Shown here: one piece after another, positions 1 to 6,763 of the stretch
Layout of the letters: every line of letters starts with the position of its first letter
Position numbering within the stretch: the first letter of the stretch is position 1
Source: Pseudomonadota bacterium
GTDB taxonomy: Bacteria > Pseudomonadota > Alphaproteobacteria > UBA8366 > JADFVY01
Direction of reading: 5' to 3'
DNA length: 7,158 nucleotides
Assembly (NCBI GenBank): GCA_030671915.1
Contig: DAOVHN010000125.1
Span: forward strand, 1-7,158
Program-made: the position numbers and the translations under genes
The notes under the pieces: generated by a model
What the model saw: the letters and a program-made list of their open reading frames with translations, nothing else
What the model was told of the DNA's origin: nothing
The model's database searches: none

Positions 1-1485
1 GGCGCCGAAGCCCTCTATGCCGAAAACTGCGCCGAATGCCACGGGGCGGACCGGCTGGGCGGCATGGGGCCGGCGTTGCTCCCGGAAAATCTTGGCCGGT
101 TGCGCAAGAAGGCGGCCCATGGCGTCATCGCGGACGGCCGCCCCGCGACCCAGATGCCGGGCTATGGCGACAGGCTGGACGCCGCCCAGATCGACGCGCT
201 GATTGCCATGATATACACTCCGCTACCCGAATTGCCGCGTTGGGGCATGGCGGAAATAAACGCCAGTCACACCCAGCATGTCGATCCCGCCGGCCTGCCG
301 AAATCGCCGCTGCACAAGGCGGACCCGCTGAATCTGTTCGTCGTGGTCGAGGGTGGCGATCATCACGTCACCATCCTGGACGGCGACAGTTTCGAGCCGC
401 TGACCCGCTTCCCCAGCCCTTTTGCGCTGCATGGCGGGGCAAAATTCTCGCCCGACGGACGCTTCACCTACCTGGGCTCGCGTGACGGCTGGATCATAAA
501 ATACGATTTGCACAGCCTGCAGGTCGTCGCCGAAATTCGCGCCGGCATCAACACTCGAAATATCGCTGTCTCCGGCGACGGGCGTTATGTCGCGGTGGCG
601 AATTACCTGCCGCATAACCTGGTGATGCTCGATGCGGTGGACCTGAAACCCATCAAGATCATCCCGATCAAGAGCCTTCAAGGCAAATCCTCGCGGGTCA
701 GCGCCGTCTATACCGCATACCCGCGCAACAGCTTTGTCGTTGCGCTGAAGGATGTGCCGGAAATGTGGGAGGTGTCCTACGAGGACAAGCCGCCGGCGCG
801 CTTCGCCGGCTTCGTGCACAGTTTCGAGAAAGACCATGAGGAAGGAACGGAAGCGGGCCAATTCCCGGTTCGCCGGATCGAACTGTCCGGCCCACTGGAC
901 GATTTCTTCTTCGACCAGGCCTACCGCCACGTCTTCGGCGCCTCGCGCGGCGGTGCCCAGGCCGTGGTCATCAACATGGACGTGGGGCGCGAAATCGCCG
1001 AGGTGCCGCTGCCCGGCATGCCGCATCTGGGCTCGGGCATTACCTTCGACTATGAGGGCCGCCGCGTGCTGGCCACGCCGCATCTGAAGGAAGGCAAGGT
1101 TAGCGTCATCGACATGAAAAGCTGGGAAGTGGTCAAGGTCATCGACACGCAAGGCCCCGGCTTCTTCATGCGCAGCCACGAGAACAGCCCCTATGCCTGG
1201 GTCGATGTGTTCTTCGGCCCGAACCGCGATGCGATCCACATTATCGACAAGCGGACCCTGGAGATCGTCAAGACGCTGCGCCCCGCCCCCGGCAAGACCG
1301 CCGCCCATATCGAATACACCAAGGACGGCCGGTACGCGTTGCTGAGCATCTGGGACATGGACGGCGCGGTGATCGTCTATGACATGGAAACGCTGGAGGA
1401 GATCAAGCGCATTCCCTTCGTCAAACCGGTCGGCAAATACAATGTCTGGAACAAGATCACCCGGTCGGAGGGGACGAGCCACTGA
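1..1485 (+). CDS. nirN: NirN-like cytochrome c / d1-heme domain protein (dihydro-heme d1 dehydrogenase), 5' end cut by the window
   Basis: The reading frame is open from base 1, so the N-terminus and any signal peptide lie outside; 494 residues are visible. An N-terminal cytochrome c domain carries the heme motif CAECH (window residues 10-14) and a candidate axial Met in MPGY (52-55). From about residue 95 an eight-bladed d1-type propeller follows. It has the HGGAKFSPDG segment (His144, a candidate d1 iron ligand), further conserved-looking His342, His361, His393 and His436, and the C-terminal KYNVWNKITRSEG signature. In characterised denitrifiers NirN is periplasmic and oxidises dihydro-heme d1 to heme d1 for nitrite reductase NirS. 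NirF has the same propeller and C-terminus but no cytochrome c domain; NirS has the c domain but a different propeller sequence and C-terminus as I recall it. NirN is therefore the best fit. The rest of the nir cluster presumably lies upstream. The catalytic residues were not aligned. Periplasmic location is inferred from the family. Confidence 0.88.
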   Translation, partial: GAEALYAENCAECHGADRLGGMGPALLPENLGRLRKKAAHGVIADGRPATQMPGYGDRLDAAQIDALIAMIYTPLPELPRWGMAEINASHTQHVDPAGLPKSPLHKADPLNLFVVVEGGDHHVTILDGDSFEPLTRFPSPFALHGGAKFSPDGRFTYLGSRDGWIIKYDLHSLQVVAEIRAGINTRNIAVSGDGRYVAVANYLPHNLVMLDAVDLKPIKIIPIKSLQGKSSRVSAVYTAYPRNSFVVALKDVPEMWEVSYEDKPPARFAGFVHSFEKDHEEGTEAGQFPVRRIELSGPLDDFFFDQAYRHVFGASRGGAQAVVINMDVGREIAEVPLPGMPHLGSGITFDYEGRRVLATPHLKEGKVSVIDMKSWEVVKVIDTQGPGFFMRSHENSPYAWVDVFFGPNRDAIHIIDKRTLEIVKTLRPAPGKTAAHIEYTKDGRYALLSIWDMDGAVIVYDMETLEEIKRIPFVKPVGKYNVWNKITRSEGTSH

Positions 1486-1582
1486 GCAGCTGTCGCTTTT
1501 GAAATTGCCGGGGCCCAGATAAGCCTGTAGACGAACCCGGGGGCGCATCGTCGTGCCCGATAACGGTTACGGGGATTCGGCG

Positions 1583-2515
1583 ATGACGGACGGCACGATA
1601 CAGGCTCCCGGGACACGCTCGTCCGACCGGCCGGCACGCGCCATTCTGTTCGTCATTCTGGCCATCGCGTTGCTGACCGTGCAGGACGCGGTAATCAAGT
1701 GGCTGACGGAACGTTATTCGGTTATCGAGATCCTGTTCATCCGCAGCCTGGTGGCGATGCCGACGATCCTTCTGCTGCTGGGGGTCACGGGGCGGGTGAG
1801 GCTGTTGCGCACTCGGCGCTACGGGCCGCATCTGCTGCGCGTGGTGCTGCATTTTCTGGCCTTCATCTGTTTTTTCGGGGCGCTGCGCCTGATGCCGCTG
1901 GCCGACACGCTGGCCATCACATTTTCCGCCCCGATCCTCATCGTACTGTTTAGCGCGATAATCCTGAAAGAGAGGGTGGGGCCGTGGCGTTGGTCGGCGG
2001 TGGCGGTCGGGTTTGTCGGAATTCTGGTGATGGTCCGGCCCGGCACGTCGATTCTGGACTGGCCGGTGATCCTGGCGCTGATGGCCAGCGTCTTCTATGC
2101 GCTATGGATGCTGACGACGCGCGCCATGCCGGAAGAAGAATCCAGCGTGGCCATGCTGTTCTATTCCACGGTCTTTTTCATACTGGCCGGCGCCCTCGCC
2201 GCTCCCTTCGGATGGGTGACGCCGAGCCTCGCGGACTTCCTGGTGCTGGCGGCGCTCGGCCTGCTTTCGATGGCTGGTCATCTGATGCTGATCCAGGCCT
2301 ACCGACAGGCCCCGGCCTCGATCCTCGCGCCGTTCGATTATACCTCGATGGCCTGGGCGGTTCTGCTCGGCTGGTTCGTCTGGAACGAACTCCCCGGGCC
2401 GTGGGTGCTGGGCGGAACTGTGCTGGTCGTGCTGGCCGGTCTCATCATCGTCCATCGCGAAGCCCGCATGCCGCACCACATCGTGTCGCTGAGAGGACCG
2501 GTGGACGAAGGGTGA
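1583..2515 (+). CDS. EamA/DMT-superfamily transporter
   Basis: This 310-residue inner-membrane protein has two EamA-type halves (roughly residues 20-150 and 160-300), about ten hydrophobic helices in all, the usual length for the family. The first half carries the typical LADTLAITFSAPI...LKERVGPWRW segment, and the second has the matching QAYRQAPASILAPFDYTSM...WNELP segment. DMT transporters move small metabolites, often outward; the substrate cannot be read from sequence. I chose ATG 1583 because GGGGA (1571-1575) sits seven bases upstream. An in-frame GTG at 1553 would add ten polar residues and has weaker support. The gene begins 97 bases after nirN on the same strand, with no terminator recognised between them, so co-transcription is possible. 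Its stop is 12 bases from the stop of the convergent DUF6614-like gene. Export of an amino acid, drug or tetrapyrrole-related compound are all open options. Confidence 0.87.
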   Translation: MTDGTIQAPGTRSSDRPARAILFVILAIALLTVQDAVIKWLTERYSVIEILFIRSLVAMPTILLLLGVTGRVRLLRTRRYGPHLLRVVLHFLAFICFFGALRLMPLADTLAITFSAPILIVLFSAIILKERVGPWRWSAVAVGFVGILVMVRPGTSILDWPVILALMASVFYALWMLTTRAMPEEESSVAMLFYSTVFFILAGALAAPFGWVTPSLADFLVLAALGLLSMAGHLMLIQAYRQAPASILAPFDYTSMAWAVLLGWFVWNELPGPWVLGGTVLVVLAGLIIVHREARMPHHIVSLRGPVDEG

Positions 2516-2527
2516 GGGCCGGGGGCG

Positions 2528-2878
2528 TCAGAACTTCTCTTCACCGCGAACGCGCACCGCATCCGGGAAGTCACGGTAGAGCGCGAAGAAGACGTCTGTC
2601 ACAAGGCTGTTGACCGCATGGTGCAGCCCTTCGGCCGGGTCGGCGCGCGAGGCGACCTGTTCGAACGCCTTGTCGAGCTGCGCCAGCCCCTCGACCTCGA
2701 TTGTGATATGGAACTCCGGCAGGTGGGCGGGCCCCAGGCCCAGCTTGCGTCGGGTCAGGCGATAGCCGGCGATGGCGCCGCCTTCCTTCAGATGCCCCAG
2801 ATAGGCACGCACGCGATCGGCAAAGTCGGAATCCTTGACCCCGTCCTTCAGATTGCACCAGGCGTGATAATGGTCCAT
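2528..2878 (-). CDS. DUF6614-like small protein of unknown function
   Basis: This 116-residue soluble protein begins MDHYHAWCNLKDGVKD and ends GEEKF. It has no signal peptide and no membrane segment. Its pattern resembles proteins I recall as DUF6614: a short strand, an amphipathic helix ending in LGHLKEGG, a basic RLTRRKLGLGP segment, an EFHITIEV strand, a second helix with LAQLDKAFEQ, and a C-terminal FALYRDFPD. The alternating strands and helices suggest a small alpha/beta, ferredoxin-like fold, but this is inference and no biochemical role is known to me. On the minus strand it follows the medium-subunit gene across the 267-bp palindromic element. Its ATG lies four bases outside that element. 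The likely Shine-Dalgarno AAGG (complement of CCTT at 2887-2890) falls inside the element's terminal repeat. The family name is from memory; the reading frame itself is convincing. Confidence 0.75.
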   Translation of the reverse strand: MDHYHAWCNLKDGVKDSDFADRVRAYLGHLKEGGAIAGYRLTRRKLGLGPAHLPEFHITIEVEGLAQLDKAFEQVASRADPAEGLHHAVNSLVTDVFFALYRDFPDAVRVRGEEKF

Positions 2879-2882
2879 CGCG

Positions 2883-2914
2883 AGAGCCTTATCCGACCAT
2901 ATGGAATCGCTCTG
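2883..2914 (+). repeat. Left terminal inverted repeat of the 267-bp element
   Basis: This 32-base repeat begins AGAGCCTTATCCGACC and ends GCTCTG, with the eight-base palindrome CCATATGG in the middle (2897-2904). Against the right copy it differs only at 2891 (A for G) and 2908 (T for C). Read on the minus strand, its outer end contributes AAGG eight bases before the ATG of the DUF6614-like gene. Confidence 0.88.
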
Positions 2915-2916
2915 AC

Positions 2917-3009
2917 GTGGCGATTTCGGTTTGGGGACAGGAGCGGTCCGAAGAGCGTAGCGGGGCTACGGTCAAGGGCCGCGACGCAGCCCCGGACCGA
3001 AAGCGCCGC
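2917..3009. repeat. Inner palindromic arm A of the element
   Basis: Bases 2917-2930 pair with 2996-3009 (12 of 14, with seven uninterrupted pairs TTTCGGT/ACCGAAA at 2924-2930/2996-3002). Inside is a perfect hairpin, CGTAGC/GCTACG at 2956-2961/2965-2970 with a three-base loop. Competing stems exist: CGGTCCG 2944-2950 with 2993-2999, and CGGGGCT 2961-2967 with 2988-2994. The exact fold is therefore uncertain. Confidence 0.6.
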
Positions 3010-3019
3010 GTCCCTTCGG

Positions 3020-3118
3020 GTTGCCCTCCGGCGGCCAGCCGCCGCGTTATCCCGCTTGCCCGATGCGCCAGCATCGCGCCGCGCGGGATGTCTGACGGTC
3101 TGGCCGCCGGAGGGCAAC
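3020..3118. repeat. Inner palindromic arm B of the element
   Basis: A perfect 19-base inverted repeat pairs 3020-3038 with 3100-3118. Nested inside are ATCCCGC/GCGGGAT (3049-3055/3083-3089) and a six-base hairpin CGATGC-GCCA-GCATCG (3061-3076). The three nested levels are collinear, so the arm can extend as one long interrupted stem. Confidence 0.75.
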
Positions 3119-3149
3119 AGAGCGGTTCCATATGGTCGGACAAGGCTCT
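3118..3149 (-). repeat. Right terminal inverted repeat of the 267-bp element
   Basis: Reverse complement of the left repeat with two mismatches, and with the same CCATATGG core. Its outermost two bases (3148-3149) are the last two bases of the TAG stop of the medium-subunit gene read on the minus strand. Base 3118 is shared with the end of inner arm B, so the right repeat abuts the inner stem directly. Confidence 0.88.
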
Positions 3150-3945
3150 ACCCGCAGGCCTCCACCGCGCGCCGCGCCATGACGCCGATCAGGTGGGCGC
3201 GATAGTCGGCGGAGGCATGGATGTCGCTGTTCAGGTCGTCCGGCGAAACCGCTATGCCCTCCAGCGCGGCGGCGGAGAAATTGCCGGCAAGCGCTTTCTC
3301 CATTTCAGGAACGCGGAAGACACCGCCGCCGCCAGCGCCGGTCACCGCCACCCTCACGTCCGCGCCGGTTTTTGCCACGAACACGCCGACGATGGCGTAA
3401 CGGCTGGCCGGGTTCTTGAACTTCACATAGGCCGCTTTGCCCGGCGCCGGGAAGGTGACCGAGGTGACGATCTCGCCCTCGCCCAGCGCGGTCTCGAACA
3501 GGCCGGTGAAGAAGTCCTCGGCCGCCAGCGTCCGTTCATTGGTCGTGATCGTCGCTCCGAGCGCCAGGCAGGCCGCGGGATAATCGGCCGCGGGGTCGTT
3601 ATTGGCGATCGAGCCGCCCAGCGTGCCGCGGTTGCGCACTTGGCGGTCGCCGATGTCGCCTGCCAGCGCGGCCAGCGCGGGGATTTTCGCTTGAAGGTCG
3701 GCCGAGCCCGCAACATCCGCATGGCGCATCATCGCGCCGACCACGACGGTGCCGCCATCCACCGAAATGCTCTTCAACTCGCCAATACCAGCAAGATCGA
3801 CAAGATCACTCGGCATGGCCAGGCGCTGCTTCAATGTCGGCAGCAGGGTCTGGCCGCCGGCGAGGAACTGTCCGTCGTCGGCCGACTTGACCGCACTAAC
3901 GGCATCGGCGACGGAGCCCGGACGTTGATAGTTGAATTCATACAT
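3148..3945 (-). CDS. Xanthine dehydrogenase family FAD-binding (medium) subunit, CoxM/CutM type
   Basis: This 265-residue protein is the flavin subunit of a molybdenum hydroxylase. It would pass electrons from the 2Fe-2S subunit through FAD to an external acceptor. The N-terminus MYEFNYQRPGSVADAV and the FAD-binding motifs AGGQTLLP (residues 29-36) and RNRGTLGGSIANNDPAADYP (105-124) are diagnostic. The C-terminus (RAHLIGVMARRAVEACG) looks complete, with length slightly short of or normal for the family. The ATG lies six bases after the stop of the small-subunit gene, with AAGGGG about 11 bases upstream, so the two are surely one operon. The TAG stop (3148-3150) overlaps the terminal repeat of the adjacent element by two bases. 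No molybdopterin-binding large subunit follows; the next minus-strand gene is the DUF6614-like one. The substrate cannot be assigned without the large subunit. Confidence 0.9.
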   Translation of the reverse strand: MYEFNYQRPGSVADAVSAVKSADDGQFLAGGQTLLPTLKQRLAMPSDLVDLAGIGELKSISVDGGTVVVGAMMRHADVAGSADLQAKIPALAALAGDIGDRQVRNRGTLGGSIANNDPAADYPAACLALGATITTNERTLAAEDFFTGLFETALGEGEIVTSVTFPAPGKAAYVKFKNPASRYAIVGVFVAKTGADVRVAVTGAGGGGVFRVPEMEKALAGNFSAAALEGIAVSPDDLNSDIHASADYRAHLIGVMARRAVEACG

Positions 3946-3951
3946 GCCGGC

Positions 3952-4422
<471 letters not shown>

Positions 4423-4613
4423 TGATACCCACCTGATTATGCGGGGCGCGCCGCGCGGGCGTGCCGGGTTTTCGAAATCGGGCCGCAGTTTGGCGACAGC
4501 AGGGCCCGAGATCAAGTGCTGTTTAAGCCGGCATTGACCGAAATCAAATGCGCGTCGGCGCCGGTGAGGTATTTTGTGCCGGAATCGAGAATTGCGGACA
4601 TAAGGAAGAGGGA
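4423..4613. promoter_or_regulatory. Divergent intergenic region between the small-subunit gene and the MoaD-like gene
   Basis: These 191 bases separate two divergent starts, so promoters for both should lie here. Both ribosome-binding sites are visible: AGGTGGG for the minus-strand gene and AAGGA (from about 4602) for the plus-strand gene. A TTGACC at 4534-4539 could be a -35 box, but no good -10 box stands at the right distance. The part near 4440-4470 is very GC-rich, with short palindromes such as GGCGCGCC. No operator was recognised. Confidence 0.4.
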
Positions 4614-4955
4614 ATGGAACAACGGGACAACAGCGCCTCCGGCATGATGGGGCACAATGTTCAAAACATCACGGTGACGGTGGAAGTCCGTCTCTTCAAC
4701 AGCCTGACCAGATTTTCCGATGATGGCATCAAGCCGGTGACGGTGGAAATGCCGGCCGGCAGTTCCGTCGGCGATGTCTTGCGCGAACTGAAGATTCCAG
4801 GCGACAAGGTCCATCTGGCCCTGCTCAACGGGCGCGACATCACGCCCAGCCTCTATGCGGCCGTCAATGAAAACGCGATGCTGGACGAAGGCGACGTGCT
4901 GGGCCTGTCCGGCCCGGTGCCCTATAGCTGGGGGTACGGTTCGCCGGTCGTGTAG
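4614..4955 (+). CDS. MoaD/ThiS-like beta-grasp protein with a non-Gly-Gly C-terminus
   Basis: This 113-residue protein has a variable N-terminal tail (1-20), then a ubiquitin-like beta-grasp core: [53 protein letters not shown] and [19 protein letters not shown]. The pattern fits MoaD/ThiS, small sulfur carriers for molybdopterin or thiamine synthesis. Those proteins normally end in Gly-Gly, which is adenylated and thiocarboxylated; this one ends [14 protein letters not shown], so canonical carrier function is doubtful unless the tail is trimmed. The start at 4614 is supported by AAGGA seven bases upstream; an in-frame ATG at 4548 lacks this. It diverges from molybdenum-hydroxylase subunit genes, which hints at a molybdenum-related role, but that is inference. 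It is monocistronic, with a strong terminator 56 bases after its stop. Confidence 0.75.
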   Translation: MEQRDNSASGMMGHNVQNITVTVEVRLFNSLTRFSDDGIKPVTVEMPAGSSVGDVLRELKIPGDKVHLALLNGRDITPSLYAAVNENAMLDEGDVLGLSGPVPYSWGYGSPVV

Positions 4956-5010
4956 CGCCTTGCGGGCGGTTTCGCCTCTGCAAACTTTTATTCTCCCGAG
5001 CAAAGTCCAT

Positions 5011-5048
5011 AGCCCCTCCCTCGCTTCGGCGTGGGAGGGGCTTTTTTT
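5011..5048 (+). terminator. Intrinsic terminator with UUCG tetraloop
   Basis: The ten-base stem AGCCCCTCCC (5011-5020) pairs perfectly with GGGAGGGGCT (5033-5042). A T-T mismatch and three more pairs (CGC/GCG) then close a UUCG tetraloop at 5025-5028. Seven T residues follow (5042-5048). This is a strong Rho-independent terminator for the plus strand, ending the MoaD-like transcript and insulating the tRNA gene. There is no matching A-tract on its left, so it is unlikely to work well in the other direction. Confidence 0.93.
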
Positions 5049-5139
5049 GTTGTGCGGATCGTTGCAAGCCGGTGTTGTGCCCTGCGCCGCGGTTGGCCAT
5101 GGTAATGGGAATAAAAGGCCACAATATACAGCGTTCCGC

Positions 5140-5168
5140 TTGACGCGGCGGTGTTCCAGGCGTTAAAG
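5140..5168 (+). promoter_or_regulatory. Sigma70-type promoter of tRNA-His
   Basis: TTGACG (5140-5145), a 17-base spacer and TTAAAG (5163-5168) make a good match to the housekeeping consensus. Transcription would start near 5175, about nine bases before the mature tRNA 5' end, a usual leader for a single tRNA gene. Called by eye; no start site has been mapped. Confidence 0.65.
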
Positions 5169-5183
5169 AGGCGCGTCTTTTGC

Positions 5184-5261
5184 GGTGGCTGTAGCTCAGT
5201 CGGTTAGAGCACCAGGTTGTGGACCTGGGGGTCGTGGGTTCAATTCCCATCAGCCACCCCA
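5184..5261 (+). tRNA. tRNA-His (anticodon GTG)
   Basis: A full cloverleaf is visible. The acceptor stem GTGGCTG (5185-5191) pairs with CAGCCAC (5251-5257), and the D-arm starts GCTCAG. The anticodon stem CCAGG/CCTGG (5212-5216/5224-5228) carries GTG at 5219-5221. The T-arm is GTGGG-TTCAATT-CCCAT, and CCA is encoded at 5259-5261. G5184 can be the extra G(-1) that marks tRNA-His, opposite discriminator C5258; counting from 5185 gives 77 bases. No duplicate of the tRNA 3' end, such as an integrated element would leave, is present in the window. Confidence 0.97.
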
Positions 5262-5356
5262 CTTTTTCCCCCGCAGCACTTGCAATACCGCGCCGGAACA
5301 TGAACATTCCCGGCGGTGCGAGTTTGCGCGCGGACCATTCTATTGAGGAGACAGCC

Positions 5357-5998
5357 ATGTTCTACCGCACCGATCAGCATCACGGACTGCCGCACGACCC
5401 GCTGAAAAGTTGCATCGTGCCGCGCCCCATCGGCTGGCTGACCACGCTGGACGGGGAGGGCAGGGTGAACCTGGCGCCCTTCAGTTTCTTCAATGGTATC
5501 GCCAGCGATCCGCCGCTGGTCGTGGCCGGCGTCAACGGCGCGCCGCCGCCGGTGGGCATGAAGGATACCCTGGCCAACTGCCGCGCGACTGGCGAATTCG
5601 TCGCCAATATAGCCACTTGGGATCTGCGCGAGGCGATGAACCTGACCAGCGCCGATGTGCCCGCCGACGTGGACGAGATGGTGCTGGCGGGGCTCACCCC
5701 TGCGCCGTCGGAACTGGTGAAGCCGCCCCGCGTGGCTGAATCGCCGATCCATATGGAATGCAAGGTGCACCAGATACTGGACATGCCCTGCACGGCGCCC
5801 GGTTCGCGCAACACCCTGATCATCGGCCAGATCGTCGGTATCCATATCGACGATTCGGTACTGACCGACGGGTTGATCGACATGGCCAAGGTCCGGCCCA
5901 TCGCGCGGCTCGGCTATATGGACTACACGGTGGTCGAAAAGGTCTTCACCATGCACCGGCCATCCGCCGAACAGGCATTAAAGGGCGTTGCGGAGTAG
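5357..5998 (+). CDS. Flavin reductase family protein (FMN-binding split barrel)
   Basis: This 213-residue cytoplasmic protein has the typical order of the flavin_reductase-like domain. VPRPIGWLTT (residues 21-30) and VNLAPFSFFNGIASDPPLV (37-55) form the FMN-binding core. KDTLANCRATGEFVANIA (69-86) and a later IHMECKVHQI segment (131-140) complete the barrel. Members bind FMN non-covalently, often as homodimers, and reduce flavin with NAD(P)H for partner monooxygenases or act on other substrates. The specific role is unknown, and no oxygenase gene lies beside it here. The start at 5357 has GAGGAG six bases upstream, an excellent ribosome-binding site; a longer in-frame reading from 5219 would run through the tRNA gene and is rejected. 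It is 72 bases from the downstream DUF599 gene on the same strand, so co-transcription is possible. Confidence 0.9.
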   Translation: MFYRTDQHHGLPHDPLKSCIVPRPIGWLTTLDGEGRVNLAPFSFFNGIASDPPLVVAGVNGAPPPVGMKDTLANCRATGEFVANIATWDLREAMNLTSADVPADVDEMVLAGLTPAPSELVKPPRVAESPIHMECKVHQILDMPCTAPGSRNTLIIGQIVGIHIDDSVLTDGLIDMAKVRPIARLGYMDYTVVEKVFTMHRPSAEQALKGVAE

Positions 5999-6070
5999 TC
6001 TCAACCGGCCCTTCGCTGTTGTCGCGGGCTGTCCGGCGGGCCATAATCGCAGCCGGCGGACGGAGGCGAC

Positions 6071-6763
6071 ATGCTGCAGACCTATCTCTACGATATTATT
6101 GCGGTGGCATGGCTGTTGCTGTGCTGGATAGGTTATACGCGATATTCCGAACGCAAGGCGGCCACCGGGAATCTCATCGGGGTCATGGCGTGCCACCGCG
6201 AGCGCTGGATGATCGAGATGCTGTCGCGCGAAAACCGCATGGTCGACATACAGATCATCAACAGCGCGCTGAACAATGCCACCTTCTTCGCTTCCACCAC
6301 CATCCTGATCATGGCCGGTCTGTTCGCCGTGCTCGGCGCGCTGGAAGACGTCATCGCCGTGGTCCGCGACATCCCCTTCGCCGTGACGACCAGCCGGGCG
6401 CTGTGGGAGACCAAGGTCATCGTGATGGTGCTGATTTTCATGCACGGCTTTTTCAAATTCGCCTGGGCGATGCGTCAGTTCAATTACTGCGCCCTGCTCG
6501 TCGGTGCTGCGCCCAATACGCTCGATCCGGGCGAGGAGGAACTCGCCTACGCCCGTGGCGGCGCCCTAGTGGCTTCGCTTGCCGCCAAGCATTTCAACCA
6601 CGGCATCCGAACCTACTATTTCGGCATGGCGACGCTGAGCTGGTTCGTGCATCCCCTGGTGCTGTTGCCGTCGGCCCTGCTGGTCGTTCTGGTTCTCTAT
6701 CGGCGCGAGTTTCGTTCACGAACCCTGAAGGCCCTGTCGATAGGGGTGGCGCGGGATGGCTGA
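6071..6763 (+). CDS. DUF599 family integral membrane protein
   Basis: This 230-residue inner-membrane protein has about four hydrophobic segments: residues 7-22, 70-90, 115-132 and 185-210. The conserved-looking loop GVMACHRERWMIEMLSRENRMVDIQIINSALNN (37-69), followed by FFASTTILIMAG and, later, KHFNHGIRTYYFGMATLSWF, matches what I recall of DUF599. No reaction or partner is established for the family. The start has GGAGG (6062-6066) four bases before the ATG. The stop overlaps the next start by eight bases, so translation of the two is likely coupled. Pairing with the metabolite-repair gene nnrE could reflect a simple shared operon rather than joint function. Confidence 0.87.
   Translation: MLQTYLYDIIAVAWLLLCWIGYTRYSERKAATGNLIGVMACHRERWMIEMLSRENRMVDIQIINSALNNATFFASTTILIMAGLFAVLGALEDVIAVVRDIPFAVTTSRALWETKVIVMVLIFMHGFFKFAWAMRQFNYCALLVGAAPNTLDPGEEELAYARGGALVASLAAKHFNHGIRTYYFGMATLSWFVHPLVLLPSALLVVLVLYRREFRSRTLKALSIGVARDG

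Larger units (their letters stand above)
2883..3149. repeat. 267-bp intergenic palindromic element, MITE-like, with 32-bp terminal inverted repeats
   Basis: The left end (2883-2914) and the reverse complement of the right end (3118-3149) match at 30 of 32 bases. Two more arms lie inside. Arm A pairs 2917-2930 with 2996-3009 (12 of 14) and contains a perfect six-base hairpin at 2956-2970. Arm B pairs 3020-3038 with 3100-3118 perfectly over 19 bases, and encloses 3049-3055 with 3083-3089 and a hairpin at 3061-3076. As single strand it could fold into a long stem opening into two arms. No transposase or credible ORF is present and no target-site duplication is visible. The organisation recalls non-autonomous miniature elements and the mosaic palindromic repeats of Alphaproteobacteria such as RIME. 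Whether it is repeated in the genome cannot be seen from one copy. It fills the gap between the medium-subunit stop and the DUF6614-like start. Confidence 0.75.

Noticed and set aside
1..1485. Assignment as nitrite reductase NirS or as NirF
   Set aside because: The propeller and C-terminus (KYNVWNKITRSEG) differ from NirS as I recall it, and the CAECH cytochrome c domain excludes NirF. NirN fits both.
223..1548. Minus-strand open frame of 441 codons across the nirN region
   Set aside because: It is antisense to a clear cytochrome c/d1 protein, is rich in Arg, His, Asp and Val as expected of a GC-rich shadow frame, and shows no recognisable domain.
1553..1582. Upstream GTG start for the DMT transporter
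   Set aside because: It would add ten polar residues, and the ATG at 1583 has a better-spaced GGGGA.
1486..1582. FNR-type site (TTGAT-N4-ATCAA) for anaerobic control of the transporter
   Set aside because: No adequate match was seen; only a TTGAAATTGC stretch without the second half-site.
2848..3143. Small open frames inside the 267-bp element
   Set aside because: They follow the inverted repeats, have arginine-rich composition, no ribosome-binding site and no family resemblance.
2873..3155. Target-site duplication flanking the palindromic element
   Set aside because: The bases just outside the two terminal repeats (CATCGCG on the left, ACCCGCA on the right) do not match, and there is no TA duplication, so insertion is not proven.
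5291..5315. Hairpin upstream of the flavin reductase gene as a possible riboswitch
   Set aside because: CGCCGG/CCGGCG is a short stem with a 13-base loop. It shows none of the multi-stem FMN riboswitch layout and is not followed by a T-run.
5184..5356. tRNA-His as an integration site for a mobile element
   Set aside because: No repeat of the tRNA 3' end, integrase or composition change is seen nearby.
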